A stretch of 64,000 nucleotides of DNA from Hyperoodon ampullatus. Its lineage: Eukaryota > Chordata > Mammalia > Artiodactyla > Ziphiidae. Made by a program: the position numbers and the translations under genes. The stretch lies in NCBI GenBank assembly GCA_949752795.1, contig OX457074.1, positions 31,667,980 through 31,731,979 on the forward strand. Reading direction: 5' to 3'. The notes below the pieces were generated by a model. That model made no database searches, was not told the origin of the DNA, and saw nothing but the letters and a program-made list of their open reading frames with translations. Shown in pieces: positions 35,701-54,955 of the stretch (positions are counted from its first letter, which is position 1; the number at the start of each line of letters is the position of its first letter).

Positions 35701-38700
35701 GTGTCTGCGGTGAAGGGCCGCGTGTGCAGCACAGTGACAGCTACACCAGCCGTGCCTTCTGTCACAGGATGAAGTATTAGACAGCCATAAACAACACGTT
35801 TCAGCTGCACACCAACGCAGCTCAGTCTCCCGGATAAACCTCTGCGTGAACACAGCCGCCCCCGGGAGCACCCCGTCGGTGTGTCTGGTAGCACACGGCT
35901 CAGGGCCCCGGCACCGCTCGCCCCCTCGGCCCCCTCCGTGGCGAAACCGGAGCTCGTGGAGGGAGGTGTGGACGACTGGGGTGGGGCGTGGGGGCCTCGC
36001 AGTGGTCGTCTGAGATGCTTCGCAGGGAGAGGAGGTGCATGGGTGCCCTGTGCACGTGGACGGATGCACACGTGCATGCACGACCCACTCCCCACCCCGC
36101 ACAGGCCCGGGCGTTGGAGTCTGTCCCATCCTTTAGGGAGTGGATGTGTTAGCGCACAGCTGTTTGTTTGATGTCTCTCCATGCCGCACCGCGTGTCTGC
36201 TGCGTGCAGGCAGGGAGGACGCTGCCGGGCAAGCTCTGCCGAGGCAGAGGCCACGGGGGCTCCGTGCTCCCTTCCCCGGGCACTCCCCCCAGCGTGCTCC
36301 TGTGGCCCCAGGTCCTCTCCCTCTCACCCCGGCTGCCCAGCCCTTTCTGGGAGCATCTCTGAACCGACCCCGCCTTCCCACAGGTGCCAAGACAGCCACC
36401 TCCGTCGACCCATGGGTGGTGCCCACCGGCGCCGGCACACGCTCCGTCCCCAAGGGCTCCGACCCCTGGGCCGCCCCGCAGCAGCCAGCCCCCAGTGCCG
36501 GGAAAGCCGCCGACCCCTGGGCCGCAGCGTCGGCCGCCAAGCCCGCGTCCCCCTCTGGTGAGCACACACACACACACACACCCGCCCCTTGGCTTCGGTT
36601 TGGGGAAGGGGAGGCGGGGCATGGGCAGCCGAGCGCCCTGCTCTGCGTGGGGAGGCCCCTCCCGGTGCCCTCCTTGCCCACCCAGGGACCCCACACCCCC
36701 GCTGCCCCCCGACTCTCCAAGTTCTCCCCCATGAGGGCTACAGATGCCGGCCCACCTCTGGTCCCCCGCGATGGGGAAGCACAAGGCAGAGAAGTGGAGA
36801 CACCGCACAGTCACTGCCGCTCTCTCCCCAGGGGCTTTTGATCTCTTCAGTAATTTGAATGGTACAATTAAAGATGACTTTTCTGAATTTGACAACCTCC
36901 GAACTTCAAAAAGAGCAGGTACGTAACGGCGTTGGTGGTTGTGGTTTCGTGCCGTCCCGTGCCCCTGACTAGCCCCGTTGCTGCAGGCATCACAGTCAGG
37001 AACCTGGCGACTCCACGCATGTGCCCGTGTCTGACCCGGGAGCCGGGGGTCTGACTCAGGGATTCTCGTTCACGGGGCAGCGGCGGCAGGAATGCCCTTG
37101 AGCTTTCTGTCACCCTCTCCTCTTCTCCAGCCACCTCTCTTCCTCGGCCTCGCGCCCTGGGCCCTGTGACCACTGGCGGAAGCCCACTGCCCTGGCTCCC
37201 CAGCCGGCCCAGCGCGGCCCTGCCCCATCTCCACCAGCCTTCCTCTTCGCGGCTCCCCAAAGGCGCCCCCTTCCCAGACCACCCGGCTCTCTGTGTGGGC
37301 AGGCATCTCCGACGCACACACGTGCACGCACGCACGCACATGCACGCTCTGTAGAAGACCCTGCTCCTCCCCGAGCGCCCCTGGGCTGGGAGGGGTCAGG
37401 GTCAGGGGGAGAGAAACTCGGCCCCGAGGGGCAGAGAGAGGGGGCTGGATGTCCTCTTCACACAGCCCTGTGGGGCTGGGGACAGAGCCAGGTGCCTCCT
37501 GCCTTCCTCAGGGCCACCCCTCCCAGTTGCACCAAGCAACTTTTCTCCTTTCTCTCTCCTCTCCCGGCTTCCCTGCTCCCCGTTTCCCACTGCCCCCGCA
37601 CACACACACCCCGCCGCCTTCCCCAGCAGGCAGGGCTGGGCTGGCCTAAGGTAGGAGCAGCCTGGCACCCCTCACCGCACCCCCTGAGGCCGTCTCAGCT
37701 CCAGGGGCCCAGAAGCAACGTAGAGCTGCTGCTTCCCGGGGTTTCTTTTGCCTCACTAAAAAAGCAAGATTCCGTGTGTCTCTTCCACAGGCCAAAGTAC
37801 AACCTAACTGTCCTTGCTCGCTCCCCACCCCTCAGGGAGAAGCCTAAGCACCCTTCCCTGGGCCTGTGAAGTATTTACCCCAATTCTGGAGGTGTTCCCA
37901 TTGTAGAAAGTGTGGGAAAGTTTATGGAAGACAATGAAAATCACCTGTAATTCTTCCATCTACACGTGGCCACTGTGCCCCCTCCCAGCACTTTCTCTGA
38001 GCTCTTACGGACAGCCTTTGTTGTTGAGCTCGTACTTGCTGGAGGGAGTTGAATCCTGCCCCCACCACTTTTATGGAAAAGCAGATTGAGAACATTTTCT
38101 TGCAACATTACAAATTCTTTAGAAATAGCTTTGTAGTATCTCTCTGTAGGGCTCAGCGACAAGTTACTGGGTTCTGTAAGATGTTACAGAAAAACCCGAA
38201 CTTTTTGGCCAACCCAATATTTAATCGTTAACTTTGGGGAGGGCGTTTTAGGTTGATTTCAAGTTGTGCTAAAATAAATAATGCTGTAGTGAACATCTCT
38301 GTGCTTAAACCCCTGCTCACACTTTGCATTATTTCCTGAGTCTGGGTTCCTGGGCGTGGGGCTGCTGAGTGCAGAATCAATGGTTCTTCGGGACCCGTGT
38401 CCCCATCACCATCTCACAGAGCAGAGCAGCCTAGCAGAGCAACCACATTCCTGCCAGCCTGCCTCAGCACACCCTCTGTTGGCTGAATTTTTTAAAGTCA
38501 TTTGCTTTCTTCTTACTGTCAAGCAATTCATGTTCACTATAGAAAATTTAGAAAATGAAAACATTTTAAAAAATGTGAACTTCTCATGTGTAGCCACCAA
38601 CCCCAAAGGCCATCTTAGTATTTGTGGAGATTGTGCTGCACTCTTCTGTCCCTGCTCCTTCCTCATTGCGCCTCTGTCCCTGGACTCAGGTCTGGTTGTA

Positions 38701-41274
38701 CGTGCCCTGCCCTGTGGCTGACCGTGGCTCCAGGTTGGGGCTCTTGGAAACAGCACTGCAACGAACGCCCCATTCCTTGGGCAGCTGCGCGCGTCCCCGG
38801 CAAGTCGGCGTCGGGGGACATCGGGGTTTGCTCTGGACGCTTCGGGGTTGGATGAGCCCTCCAGGCTCATCAGCCCATGTGTGTCCTTGTCTTGCAGCCA
38901 AGGCGGCGTCTCCGCCGGCCCAGAACAACGGAACTACCAGCCCCGACCCCCTTGAGTCCCAGCCCCCGACCGTGGCCTCAAGCAAGCCCAGCGGCACCCG
39001 GAAAACCCCCGAGTCCTTCCTGGGCCCCAATGCGGCCCTGGTGAACCTGGACTCGCTGGTGACCAGGCCAGCCCCGCCGGCACAGTCCCTCAACCCCTTC
39101 CTGGCACCAGGTAGGCTTGCTTCCCGGCCTTCCTCTGGCCGTCTGCCCGTCCTGAGAGCGGCTCTGGGGCAGGCCTGTGGGCGCTGACCTCCCCTCCACC
39201 TCTGCGGGGGACTCTTCCCTCGGGGACCGCAGGTGGGGACCAGGCTCAGGGGCGTGCTGGCCCCGGCTGAGCAGTAGTGGAGCGCCGGGCATCCTGGACC
39301 AGCACTTGCGCCTCTCCGGGACTCGTGGGGGGCTGGAAAACAAACCCTGTCCTCTCAGTTGAGACCGCTGAGCAGAAGCTGCCCCTGACTTGGTGCCCCA
39401 GCCAGGGAGACCCTTTAGCGCGCGCCAGTTCTAGGTCAGCTGGAGGCGGATAGTGCTGGGGCTGAGGGAGGGAGCCTGGGTTTGCTGCCCAGCACCCCCT
39501 TTTCGGGTTGTGGGTAACTGGGCCCTCTGCTGGGCCATGCTCCGGGGACCCCAAGAACCCTCACTTCGCCCCTGCTGTGGGATTCTGCCTCATCTGGGGC
39601 TGGAGCTCACCCTTGCTCCCAAGCCTGTCCTCCCTACCGGTGGGCTCTCCACCCTCAGGAGCTCCACGTGGGCTGCAAGACGAGCCCTAGCCCTCGAGTG
39701 AGTGGCCAGGGCCCCCGTGTTCCATGCCCCCACCCACCCCAGCCCCCTGTACGCTCAGACCCTCAGCTGCGTGAGCTGCTCTCTGTCCCCTGCTACACGT
39801 TCTGTTCCCTCTGCCGGGACATCTCCCTCCTCTTCTCCGGGGGTGGGGATTCAGACCCACCCTTCGGTTCTCAGTCCGGGCAACCCTCTTCCTTGAGGAA
39901 GCCCCCGCTCTTCCCCAGAGTTTTCCCAGAAAGGCCTTGGGCTCCCCAAGGGCAGGAACAGGTCACGTTCAAGGTGTTTGGCCTCAGACCTGAGGACTTA
40001 CAGGCTGAGGTCGGGGACCCTCTGGCAGAAGTGGGGTGTGTGTGATGCCTGGGTCCTGCCCAGCCGCGTGGTCCTGAGGTGGGTAGGGAATGTGGTTGCC
40101 CGCAGCGGGGGTGGCTCCAGGGCAGAGCTGGCCGACAGCCCGGGGTCTGCCCCGAGGGCCCCTGCAGGAGCTCCACTGCCAGGCCATGGGGGGCCGGTCA
40201 GGGCCTGGGGGCTACAGCCAAGACGCAGGAGGTTCCGGCAGCCCCCAGCCCTCCAGGGCCATCCTCCTGGCTCTGCCCCTTCCTGGTCCTGCTCTGCAGT
40301 CTAGTCTGCTCATCTCCAGCTGCGGTGATCTGATCTGCACAGCCCTCTTCCTAGGGCTCCGAGCAGCGACTGATGCAAGAGCGTGGGGGTGCCCTCGTGG
40401 AGAGCAGGCGACATCTCCCCTGGTGACCTGGGGGTGCCCTCCTGGCAGCCTTTGTGAGCAGGGGCTGGGCCGCGTTGGAGAGTCAGTGCCGGCAGCGCCC
40501 GTGGTTTTTGGCCTGGGTTTCAGTAGATGTTTCTGCTGAACGCGGGGAAGGGTTTCTGGTATGAGAGGAATTCGGGAAACACTCTTCTAGACTGCAGGAC
40601 TTCTCAGAGCCGTTATTATGCCAGGGTCCCCAGGTGCAGGCCGCCCTGCACTTCCCGCCTCCCCCGTGGCTCCCCTCTCTCCCTGCACCTCTCTCCTCTC
40701 CTCTCCCCTCTCCCTCTGGTCGCAGAGCTCGGCTGGCTGGCTGAGAAAACAAGGGAGGGCGCCCGGGGTGCCAGCCCGGAGGAGGAGCTGGGCCCCCGCG
40801 AGCCTGGCCCCTCGCTGGGCTCCTCACGGCCTGAGTGTCCCGGTCCCAACACCGAGCCCAGAGTGGCGGGCAGACTGCCCTGGTGGCCACTGTGCCGTGG
40901 TCGTCCAGGCCCGGTCGTCCAGGCCCGGGTGCGCTGCTGCTCTGACCGCGGCCGCCCTGCCCGCTCTCTCCCCAGGTGCCGCCGCAGCCTCAGCCCCGGT
41001 CAACCCCTTCCAGGTGAACCAGCCGCAGCCACTGACGCTGAACCAGCTGCGGGGGAGCCCGGTGCTGGGGAGCAGCGCGTCCTTCGGGCCAGGCCCGGCT
41101 GTGGAGCCCATGGCTGTGGCCTCCGTGACGTCCGCAGCCTCCCACCCAGCCCTGGGGGCTGGCGGCTCCTCCCTGCCGCCGCTGGGCCCCGCCGCGGTGA
41201 ACATGGTGGGCAGCCTGGGCGTCCCCCCGTCGGCAGCTCAGGCCACCGGCACAACCAACCCGTTCCTCCTCTAG
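8203..41274 (+). CDS. EPN2: Epsin-2 (spliced, eight coding exons)
   Basis: EPN2 is an endocytic adaptor that binds PI(4,5)P2, bends membrane and links ubiquitinated cargo to clathrin and AP-2 at the plasma membrane. The coding exons are 8203-8797, 23857-23969, 25788-25880, 26653-26827, 36384-36557, 36832-36918, 38898-39110 and 40976-41274. They sum to 1749 nt, giving 582 aa (the human short isoform has about 584). All junctions are GT-AG with matching phases. The ENTH domain lies at residues 12-144, with lipid-binding R7, R8, K11 and R25 kept. Two ubiquitin-interacting motifs follow at about 218-236 and 237-258. Next come clathrin-box-like LLDLMDAL (277-284) and LVNLDSLV, AP-2-binding DPW-type motifs, and three EH-binding NPF motifs (478-480, 493-495, 578-580). 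The protein ends TNPFLL. The start has A at -3 and follows two short upstream ORFs. Exon 1 is extremely GC-rich at third codon positions. EPN2 is identified over EPN1 and EPN3 by whole-length similarity from memory. Confidence 0.97.
10416..10596 (+). pseudogene. EPN2: Degenerate alternative EPN2 exon
   Basis: After the acceptor gtccgtgccccacag (ending 10415) the frame reads (S)PEALLCPQHRTEALQGQ and later QPCLT. This corresponds to the roughly 57-codon alternative exon of the long human epsin-2 isoform (SPEASLCPQHRT...QPCLTCDRAAR). At the homologous 3' end there is no GT: the sequence is ggcctggcctgcggctg. The nearest GT (10585) would give a 169-nt exon and shift the frame. The reading frame itself is open. 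The inference is that the exon is skipped in this species and only the short isoform is made. The human comparison is from memory. Confidence 0.65.
12590..13060 (-). repeat. L2 LINE fragment
   Basis: The motif order follows antisense L2: 'ggctgtgcaaggtctggaag', 'ctggagcagtgggcaaggct', then 'gtcattggaagccctttggc'. It lies in the long EPN2 intron. Confidence 0.5.
15483..15720 (-). repeat. L2 LINE fragment (weak)
   Basis: 'cattcattcgctcacttcat' and 'ggcgctgggcagtgagggct' resemble the antisense L2 3' end. Diverged. Confidence 0.35.
15990..16190 (-). repeat. Old L1M-type 3' UTR fragment
   Basis: 'tagaattcccagaagtgaga' and 'gaaattggcaaatgcttccc' match the common antisense L1M 3' region. The family assignment is approximate. 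Confidence 0.4.
17970..18440 (+). repeat. L2 LINE fragment
   Basis: The order is 'cttgcaccctcctgaaggcc', 'tcacctgctctctgcctgat'-like text, then 'ggctccgggagagcagggac'. This follows the L2 3' region in sense orientation. Confidence 0.45.
18455..18530 (+). repeat. MIR SINE fragment
   Basis: 'gagtggccctgtgacctctc' and 'cccgttccctcctctgtggg' follow the MIR core. Confidence 0.5.
23857..23969 (+). CDS. EPN2: EPN2 coding exon 2 (UIM 1)
   Basis: The acceptor is ccccgcag, and the donor is gagcag|gtgggt. It encodes residues 199-236 and joins directly in phase to the first coding exon (GGC T|CC ACC). The sequence EEELQLQLALAMSREVAEQ is the first ubiquitin-interacting motif. Confidence 0.96.
24309..24487 (+). 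mobile_element. CHR-1-like tRNA-derived SINE
   Basis: The sequence starts 'gtcttccctgatggtccagt' and includes 'ggtttgatccctggtcaggg', the B-box region of the tRNA-like head. It ends in an AAATGAATG/AAATAAAT tail. 'aagatggagaa' flanks it (24294-24304 and 24490-24500) as the target duplication. Confidence 0.88.
24591..24804 (+). mobile_element. CHR-2 SINE, young
   Basis: This is a full-length CHR-2 element: 'gggcttccctggtggcgcag', 'gtgagccatggccgctgggc', 'gaggccacaacagtgggagg', and an A-rich tail. The flanks carry a perfect duplication, aaaaaaggcgaagga, at 24576-24590 and 24806-24820. Confidence 0.95.
25127..25322 (-). mobile_element. CHR-2 SINE
   Basis: This is the reverse complement of CHR-2: it begins 'tttttgcggtacgcgggcct' and ends 'cactgcgccaccagggaagc'. 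It is inverted relative to the copy 320 bp upstream. Confidence 0.93.
25788..25880 (+). CDS. EPN2: EPN2 coding exon 3 (UIM 2)
   Basis: A 31-codon symmetrical exon (residues 237-267) lies between cctctacag and gag|gtgagt. It carries the second ubiquitin-interacting motif, EERLRRGDDLRLQMALEES. A run of ten A's near its 3' end encodes the Pro-Lys-Lys-Lys-Glu tail. Confidence 0.96.
26653..26827 (+). CDS. EPN2: EPN2 coding exon 4 (clathrin box, DPW motifs)
   Basis: The acceptor is ctcgtctcaacag, and the donor is tcattcg|gtaaag. It encodes HGSHPQQTTLLDLMDALP (clathrin-box-like LLDLM) and EPW, NPW and DPW tripeptides that bind the AP-2 alpha appendage. Confidence 0.96.
27640..27990 (-). repeat. L2 LINE fragment
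   Basis: 'caccgaataccaggctctgt', 'aatggccctgccctccaggc' and 'ggagtcttcaaggaggatca' follow antisense L2 order. Confidence 0.45.
28880..29275 (-). repeat. L1M 3' UTR fragment (antisense)
   Basis: 'ataaaattcaccatcttacc', 'aagtggacagttcagtgctt' and 'ggctgaataatattccattt' are the well-known antisense L1M 3' sequence. Confidence 0.75.
29490..29610 (-). repeat. MIR-type fragment (weak)
   Basis: 'cccagagaggctgttcgttc' and 'gaggtcacacagcaagcgag' resemble the antisense MIR or L2 segment. Confidence 0.4.
33080..34140 (+). mobile_element. Broken old L1 ORF2-region fragment
   Basis: The A-rich sequence follows old L1: 'accagaatcctgcatctggt', 'gatcacacagaacgcacctt', 'aaaattcagagctttaaatg'. All frames are interrupted, so no intact endonuclease or reverse transcriptase is encoded. 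Orientation is given by the A-rich sense strand. Confidence 0.65.
34236..34431 (+). mobile_element. CHR-type SINE with perfect target duplication
   Basis: It starts 'gggacttccctggtggtcca', includes 'tttgatccctggtcagggaa', and ends in an A-rich tail. aagaaacaactcca occurs at 34222-34235 and 34432-34445. It inserted into the old L1 block. Confidence 0.92.
34446..35370 (+). mobile_element. Old L1 ORF2 fragment, continuation
   Basis: 'gatcattctattagaggcag' followed by 'aggctgacaaaattcaccag' matches the reverse transcriptase region of L1 ORF2. Frames are broken. The CHR SINE above splits it from the preceding block. Confidence 0.55.
35126..35184 (+). mobile_element. Tiny young L1 3'-end insertion
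   Basis: About 60 bp of a cetartiodactyl L1 3' end ('acaatgtaaagcaattatac', then 'tcccataaagatgttaaaga') with an A tail is flanked by the perfect duplication aataaataggatg (35113-35125 and 35185-35197). It is an extreme 5' truncation. Confidence 0.75.
36384..36557 (+). CDS. EPN2: EPN2 coding exon 5 (DPW repeats)
   Basis: The acceptor is ccttcccacag, and the donor is tctg|gtgagc. It encodes three DPW motifs (VDPWVVP, SDPWAAP, ADPWAAA) for AP-2 binding. The donor is followed within five bases by a (CA)n run. Confidence 0.95.
36563..36581 (+). repeat. (CA)n microsatellite beside a splice donor
   Basis: About nine CA units start five bases inside the intron after EPN2 coding exon 5. Intronic CA repeats near donors are known hnRNP L binding sites, so it may influence splicing. 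Confidence 0.85.
36832..36918 (+). CDS. EPN2: EPN2 coding exon 6
   Basis: A 29-codon exon lies between tctctccccag and gcag|gtacgt. It encodes AFDLFSNLNGTIKDDFSEFD and the following DNLRTSKRA, the most conserved stretch of the C-terminal half. Confidence 0.95.
38140..38219 (+). mobile_element. Mariner terminal inverted-repeat remnant
   Basis: 'aaaaacccgaactttttggc' followed by 'caacccaata' is the terminal repeat of artiodactyl mariner elements. The preceding 'gggttctgtaagatgttaca' is the other half of the palindromic end. No transposase. Confidence 0.6.
38240..38350 (-). repeat. Old L1M-type fragment
   Basis: 'aaataaataatgctgtagtg' then 'aacatctctgtgcttaaacc' matches antisense L1M 3' sequence, diverged. 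Confidence 0.45.
38898..39110 (+). CDS. EPN2: EPN2 coding exon 7 (clathrin box 2, NPF 1)
   Basis: The acceptor is ccttgtcttgcag, and the donor is gcaccag|gtaggc. It encodes QNNGTTSPDPLESQP, the clathrin-box-like LVNLDSLV and the first NPF (LNPFLAP). Confidence 0.96.
39740..39975 (+). repeat. L2 LINE fragment (weak)
   Basis: 'acgttctgttccctctgccg' then 'ccttgggctccccaagggca' follows L2 3' order. Confidence 0.35.
40976..41274 (+). CDS. EPN2: EPN2 last coding exon (NPF 2 and 3)
   Basis: The acceptor is ctctctccccag. It encodes the C-terminus with VNPFQVNQPQPLTLNQLRGS and the terminal TNPFLL before TAG (41272-41274). NPF motifs bind EH-domain proteins such as EPS15 and intersectin. Confidence 0.97.
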
Positions 41275-43545
41275 TGCCCGCGCCGGGACCCGCAGCAGAG
41301 CATCCGTGCTGAGGACGCCGGGCAGGGGCTCTCGCCTGTGGAATGGGGTCTGAGAGTGGGGTGGGTGTGCAGAGGGTGTCTTTGCGGCCCTGGCCCTCAG
41401 CCTGAGGGTCGAGAGGTGGCGGGCTTACTGAGGCGTCATCACGCGGCACGTGGGTCCCCGAGCCTGTGTCAGGCGGGAGGGCCCCTGCCGCGGGCCCAGC
41501 CCCCGTGGAGATCCGCCGGCCCTCGGGGGCCTTGGATGAGGAGGTGGCAGTGCTCAGTGCTGGCCCAGCCTCAGCCCCGGGCCTCTGGGAGCCCCCCTGC
41601 CCAGGACCTGGCCCCCACCCCCAGCCCTGGCAACCCCCCCCAGGCGTGGACAGGATGGAGTGCGGGCTCCCTCAGACACTGACCTTTGGGGGACGCGGTT
41701 GTGCATATTTTACTTTTCTTTGACTCGTGTGTGAGTTCAAAGTAAACGCCACCACCGTGGAACAACTCTTGAATTAAATCCACTAGAGCAAGCTTTAAAC
41801 TAACCTGAGCATAACCCTGTCACGTGCTCCATGCTTGTACACATTTGCACAGATTTTGTTTAGTACAGTTTCATATTTGTTTGCAGAATTATGGAATAGT
41901 CTTTTTTGGCTAATATTTTTATAACGTCGTTCTTATTTAACTGTCTAGTTTTGATAGAATTTACCAGGTCTGGCTGAATTAAGATATTGGCAGTGTCATG
42001 TTAGTGGTGTAAATCCTCTTATTTATGGTTTTAACTCTGTAAGAAAATTTAAATAGGAAGAGACAAAAAAATGCCTTATGGAAAAACTAAAGCAAATTCT
42101 TTATAGGAAAACATGGGAATTTGATTATGCATAAAAGATGTTTATTTAAAAGGAAAAAAAAAAGAAAACTACAACAGTAACAAAAAATCGTAGCCTCCAG
42201 TTGCCTTTCCCTTTAACTCCTTTTTTTGGTGGATTACCAAACTGATTGACTTTCAGCCTTTTTGGCTAGATCCTAAGAGAGGCTATTTTTCTTACTGATG
42301 AACCAACGTGAAGAAAGTTAAAGACAAAAAAATCTAACATATGAATGTGACTCACCAGGTTTTATCAGCTAACTCCTTTTTGTGACTGAAGGCATGCACA
42401 GTTAACAAGACTTCGTTTACAGTGGGAAAGTGGGAAGGAGACTTCTGGAACCCTGTGTCTGTGACCCCCTCTATCTTACTCCACACTCAGGGTAGAGGTG
42501 GGGACAGCGGGGGGGCGGCATGTCGGGGGCAGCCCAGGCTGACGGGGAGGGCCCAGGGCTGGCCCCAACCTACGCACCCGCCCTCCAGACACCCGTTGCA
42601 ATGTAGAAGTAATCATCTCTTACTTGACAGAGGAAGAAAAATCATTCTCACCCAGAAGAGTTTTTTAGCGAAAGTGCACTAATCTTACCTCCCTCTCCCC
42701 TGCTTTCCTCGCCCCACCCACCACTATAAAAAAGTATTAGGTAAGTCACAAATGAAAGACCAGAAGAGACTTGCTTCTCCCCAGGGAAGGGCCATTTCCC
42801 CCGAGTCCTGTGTCTGTCTGGTCAGCCGGCCTGGCGGGCACCTGTCTCACTCTAGGTGGCGGACGTCTCACCTCTAGCACCAAGGGCAGCTGACGGCTGG
42901 GGGGTCTCTCCTGGGGGATGGGGCCCCTCCCCCCTCTCTGGTTCCAGGAGCTCTGACCCTTGGCGCTGGGCACGGGAGGCTGACTCACAACTGCCTGCTC
43001 AGGCCACTCCTGTTGCCATGTAGAAGAGCTCACCTGTGCTCCTCCCTGGGGCTACCCCCGGCCCAGAGCTCCTGCCCAGCCCCTGAGACCTGGGGCTGGA
43101 CCATGGGCTCGAGTCATCCACGAAGGCCCGTCCGGCCTCTCCCAGCAGCCTGGGGGAGGGTGGGCCAGGGCGGGGCTCGGGGCAAGGTGCTCCCCCGGGA
43201 GGTAGAGGCCATGATTCCTCGTGAGAGTGAGGGGCCCTTCCCGATGGGACTTTAAGGCCCCGATGTCACAGCCGGCGGCCCACCCAGGCCCAGGCAGACT
43301 CCCGCCCAGCTCCCAGCTCAGGCCCACCCCAGGCGCCTTGTCCGTGGTGCCCGCTGCACTGATTATGAAGCCACTGGTGCTGCCACGCGTGTGGGACACA
43401 TGCCATCAAGCTCCCTCCTGCCCGGCACCGTGGCAGGGGTGTTGCCCAGCCTTTTTCTCAGTCCCAGGGGCGGGTGGCCGGTTTGGAACTTGTGTTGACT
43501 GTTGATACTTATTTACTGTATAAATATAATTTATCATTTGTATCA
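41275..43545 (+). other. EPN2: EPN2 3' UTR (end approximate)
   Basis: About 2.3 kb follows the stop. The AT-rich part at 41.7-42.4 kb has the look of a conserved 3' UTR. The best end candidate is the TATAAATATAATTT stretch near 43518. An earlier ATTAAA at 41775 could serve a short form. No canonical AATAAA was seen, so the end is uncertain. Confidence 0.5.
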
Positions 43546-44560
43546 CGACGCGGTTTCTGGCTGTGTCCTTCCCCCGCCCCCACCCTCATCAATCCCGAGG
43601 CATCGGGAGACGCGCGCTTGGGAGCCGGTTCCTGCCTGGAGTCCAGCTTGGCCTGCGGTTCACAAGGCCACCGACCCGGTCTCGGTGCCTGTGTGAGCCT
43701 GAGCGTAGGGGAAGGAGGGGGCTGGGGGCTGCCGCGGGCACAGGCCAAGATCATTACAAGGGAGAGGGAGGGGGCTAAGGAAGAGGCCATGTCTCGGGAA
43801 GGGCTGTCCATGTGGTTGGTGACGTGCCGGGGCCGCTGGACGAGCAGACAGCGGTGGAGTCTGTGGTGGACATGGTGTGGTCTGTCGGCCGGGGCGTCAA
43901 GGGAGCTGGGACGGGGATGCGAGAGATGCTTCTGCAGAGCAGAGGGGCCAGAGGGGGAGGGACAGTTCCACGTAAGGAGGGTCAGGGTGCTGGGGACTGG
44001 CGGACGGTTCCAGAGTGCGCAGTGAGCTGGGGGCCCTGAGTTTATGGGGGAACTGGTACAAAGCAGGTCTCCGTGACAGCCGGGCAGTGGGTGGTGGCTA
44101 AGGTGGGCTCTTTCAGGCTGCGGGGCTCCCCTCAAATCCTGCTGAGGGGAGGACCCTAAGCGAGCCCGGTGTTCTGGCCAGAGGGCTCCCCAGAAGCTGC
44201 CAGTGGGGGTCAGGCGGCCCAGGGGGCGCCGAGGGCAGGCGGGGCTCTCCCGCCGTGGCGCTGCCCTCCCGCCGTGGCGCTGCCCACCTTGGGGAGGCTT
44301 GCAGCCCATCCTCTGGGCTGCCGCGGGCCTCTCCATCCAAGGGAGGTTCTGCCCAGCTCGCCTGTTTGGTGGACAAGCGTGTCGAGGTGTGAGGGCTGCC
44401 CAGCCGTGAGCCCAGGATCAGGCCGAGCCAAGCTGCTGGCTTCTGTCCTGGTGCAGCTTCCGCCCTGGGCTGTGCCCACCGAGGCCCGTGCCGGCCCCGG
44501 GGCCCTGCTCCCAGGGCAGTTGCTGTGGGGAGAGGAGCTGCCCCAGCCTGGGCTCTGTGA
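43546..44560. other. Convergent intergenic gap EPN2/B9D1
   Basis: About 1 kb of GC-rich sequence lies between the 3' ends of the two converging genes. It holds an exact 19-bp tandem duplication at 44248-44285. No gene seen. Confidence 0.6.
44248..44285. repeat. 19-bp exact tandem duplication
   Basis: tcccgccgtggcgctgccc occurs twice back to back (44248-44266 and 44267-44285). Confidence 0.9.
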
Positions 44561-44571
44561 AAAGGTGACAC

Positions 44572-44577
44572 TTTATT
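44572..44577 (-). terminator. B9D1: B9D1 polyadenylation signal
   Basis: TTTATT on the plus strand is AATAAA for the minus-strand B9D1 transcript. It lies about 75 nt past its stop codon. Confidence 0.8.
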
Positions 44578-44649
44578 ACACAAACACCGGCCACCCCCGA
44601 CGCACGTCAGGCAGGTGGGTCGCTGGGCTGTCCCAAGGAGCCGATGCCT

Positions 44650-54827
<10,178 letters not shown>

Positions 54828-54859
54828 AGCAGGGCTGCGCGGTTGCTGGGAGGAGCCGG

Positions 54860-54873
54860 GTTGCCCTGGAGAC
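54860..54873. promoter_or_regulatory. RFX X-box-like site
   Basis: GTTGCCCTGGAGAC has two half-sites, GTTGCC and GGAGAC, spaced as in RFX sites of ciliary genes. It lies 33 bp upstream of the B9D1 ATG. Confidence 0.6.
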
Positions 54874-54928
54874 GGATGGCGTGGCGCGAGGGACAAGTTT
54901 CTTGGAAACGGGATCTTCGGGAAAGCGA

Positions 54929-54937
54929 GCGCATGCG
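54929..54937. promoter_or_regulatory. NRF1-type site 1
   Basis: GCGCATGCG matches the NRF1 palindrome core. Confidence 0.55.
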
Positions 54938-54946
54938 TGAGGCGGC

Positions 54947-54955
54947 GCGCATGCG
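54947..54955. promoter_or_regulatory. NRF1-type site 2
   Basis: This is a second GCGCATGCG, 18 bp from the first. Confidence 0.55.

Larger units (their letters stand above)
26828..36383 (+). other. EPN2: EPN2 intron (9.6 kb)
   Basis: It is bounded by GTAAAG and CCACAG. It holds L2 and L1M fragments, a broken L1 ORF2 block, one CHR SINE and one tiny L1 3'-end insertion. A 327-codon open frame at about 30.2-31.2 kb has no recognisable protein and looks like a GC-driven artefact. Confidence 0.85.
36919..38897 (+). other. EPN2: EPN2 intron with L1M-type and mariner remnants
   Basis: It is bounded by GTACGT and TTGCAG. A CA/CG-rich run lies at 37313-37350, old repeat sequence at 37.88-38.47 kb, and a mariner terminal repeat at 38.14-38.22 kb. 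No gene seen. Confidence 0.85.
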
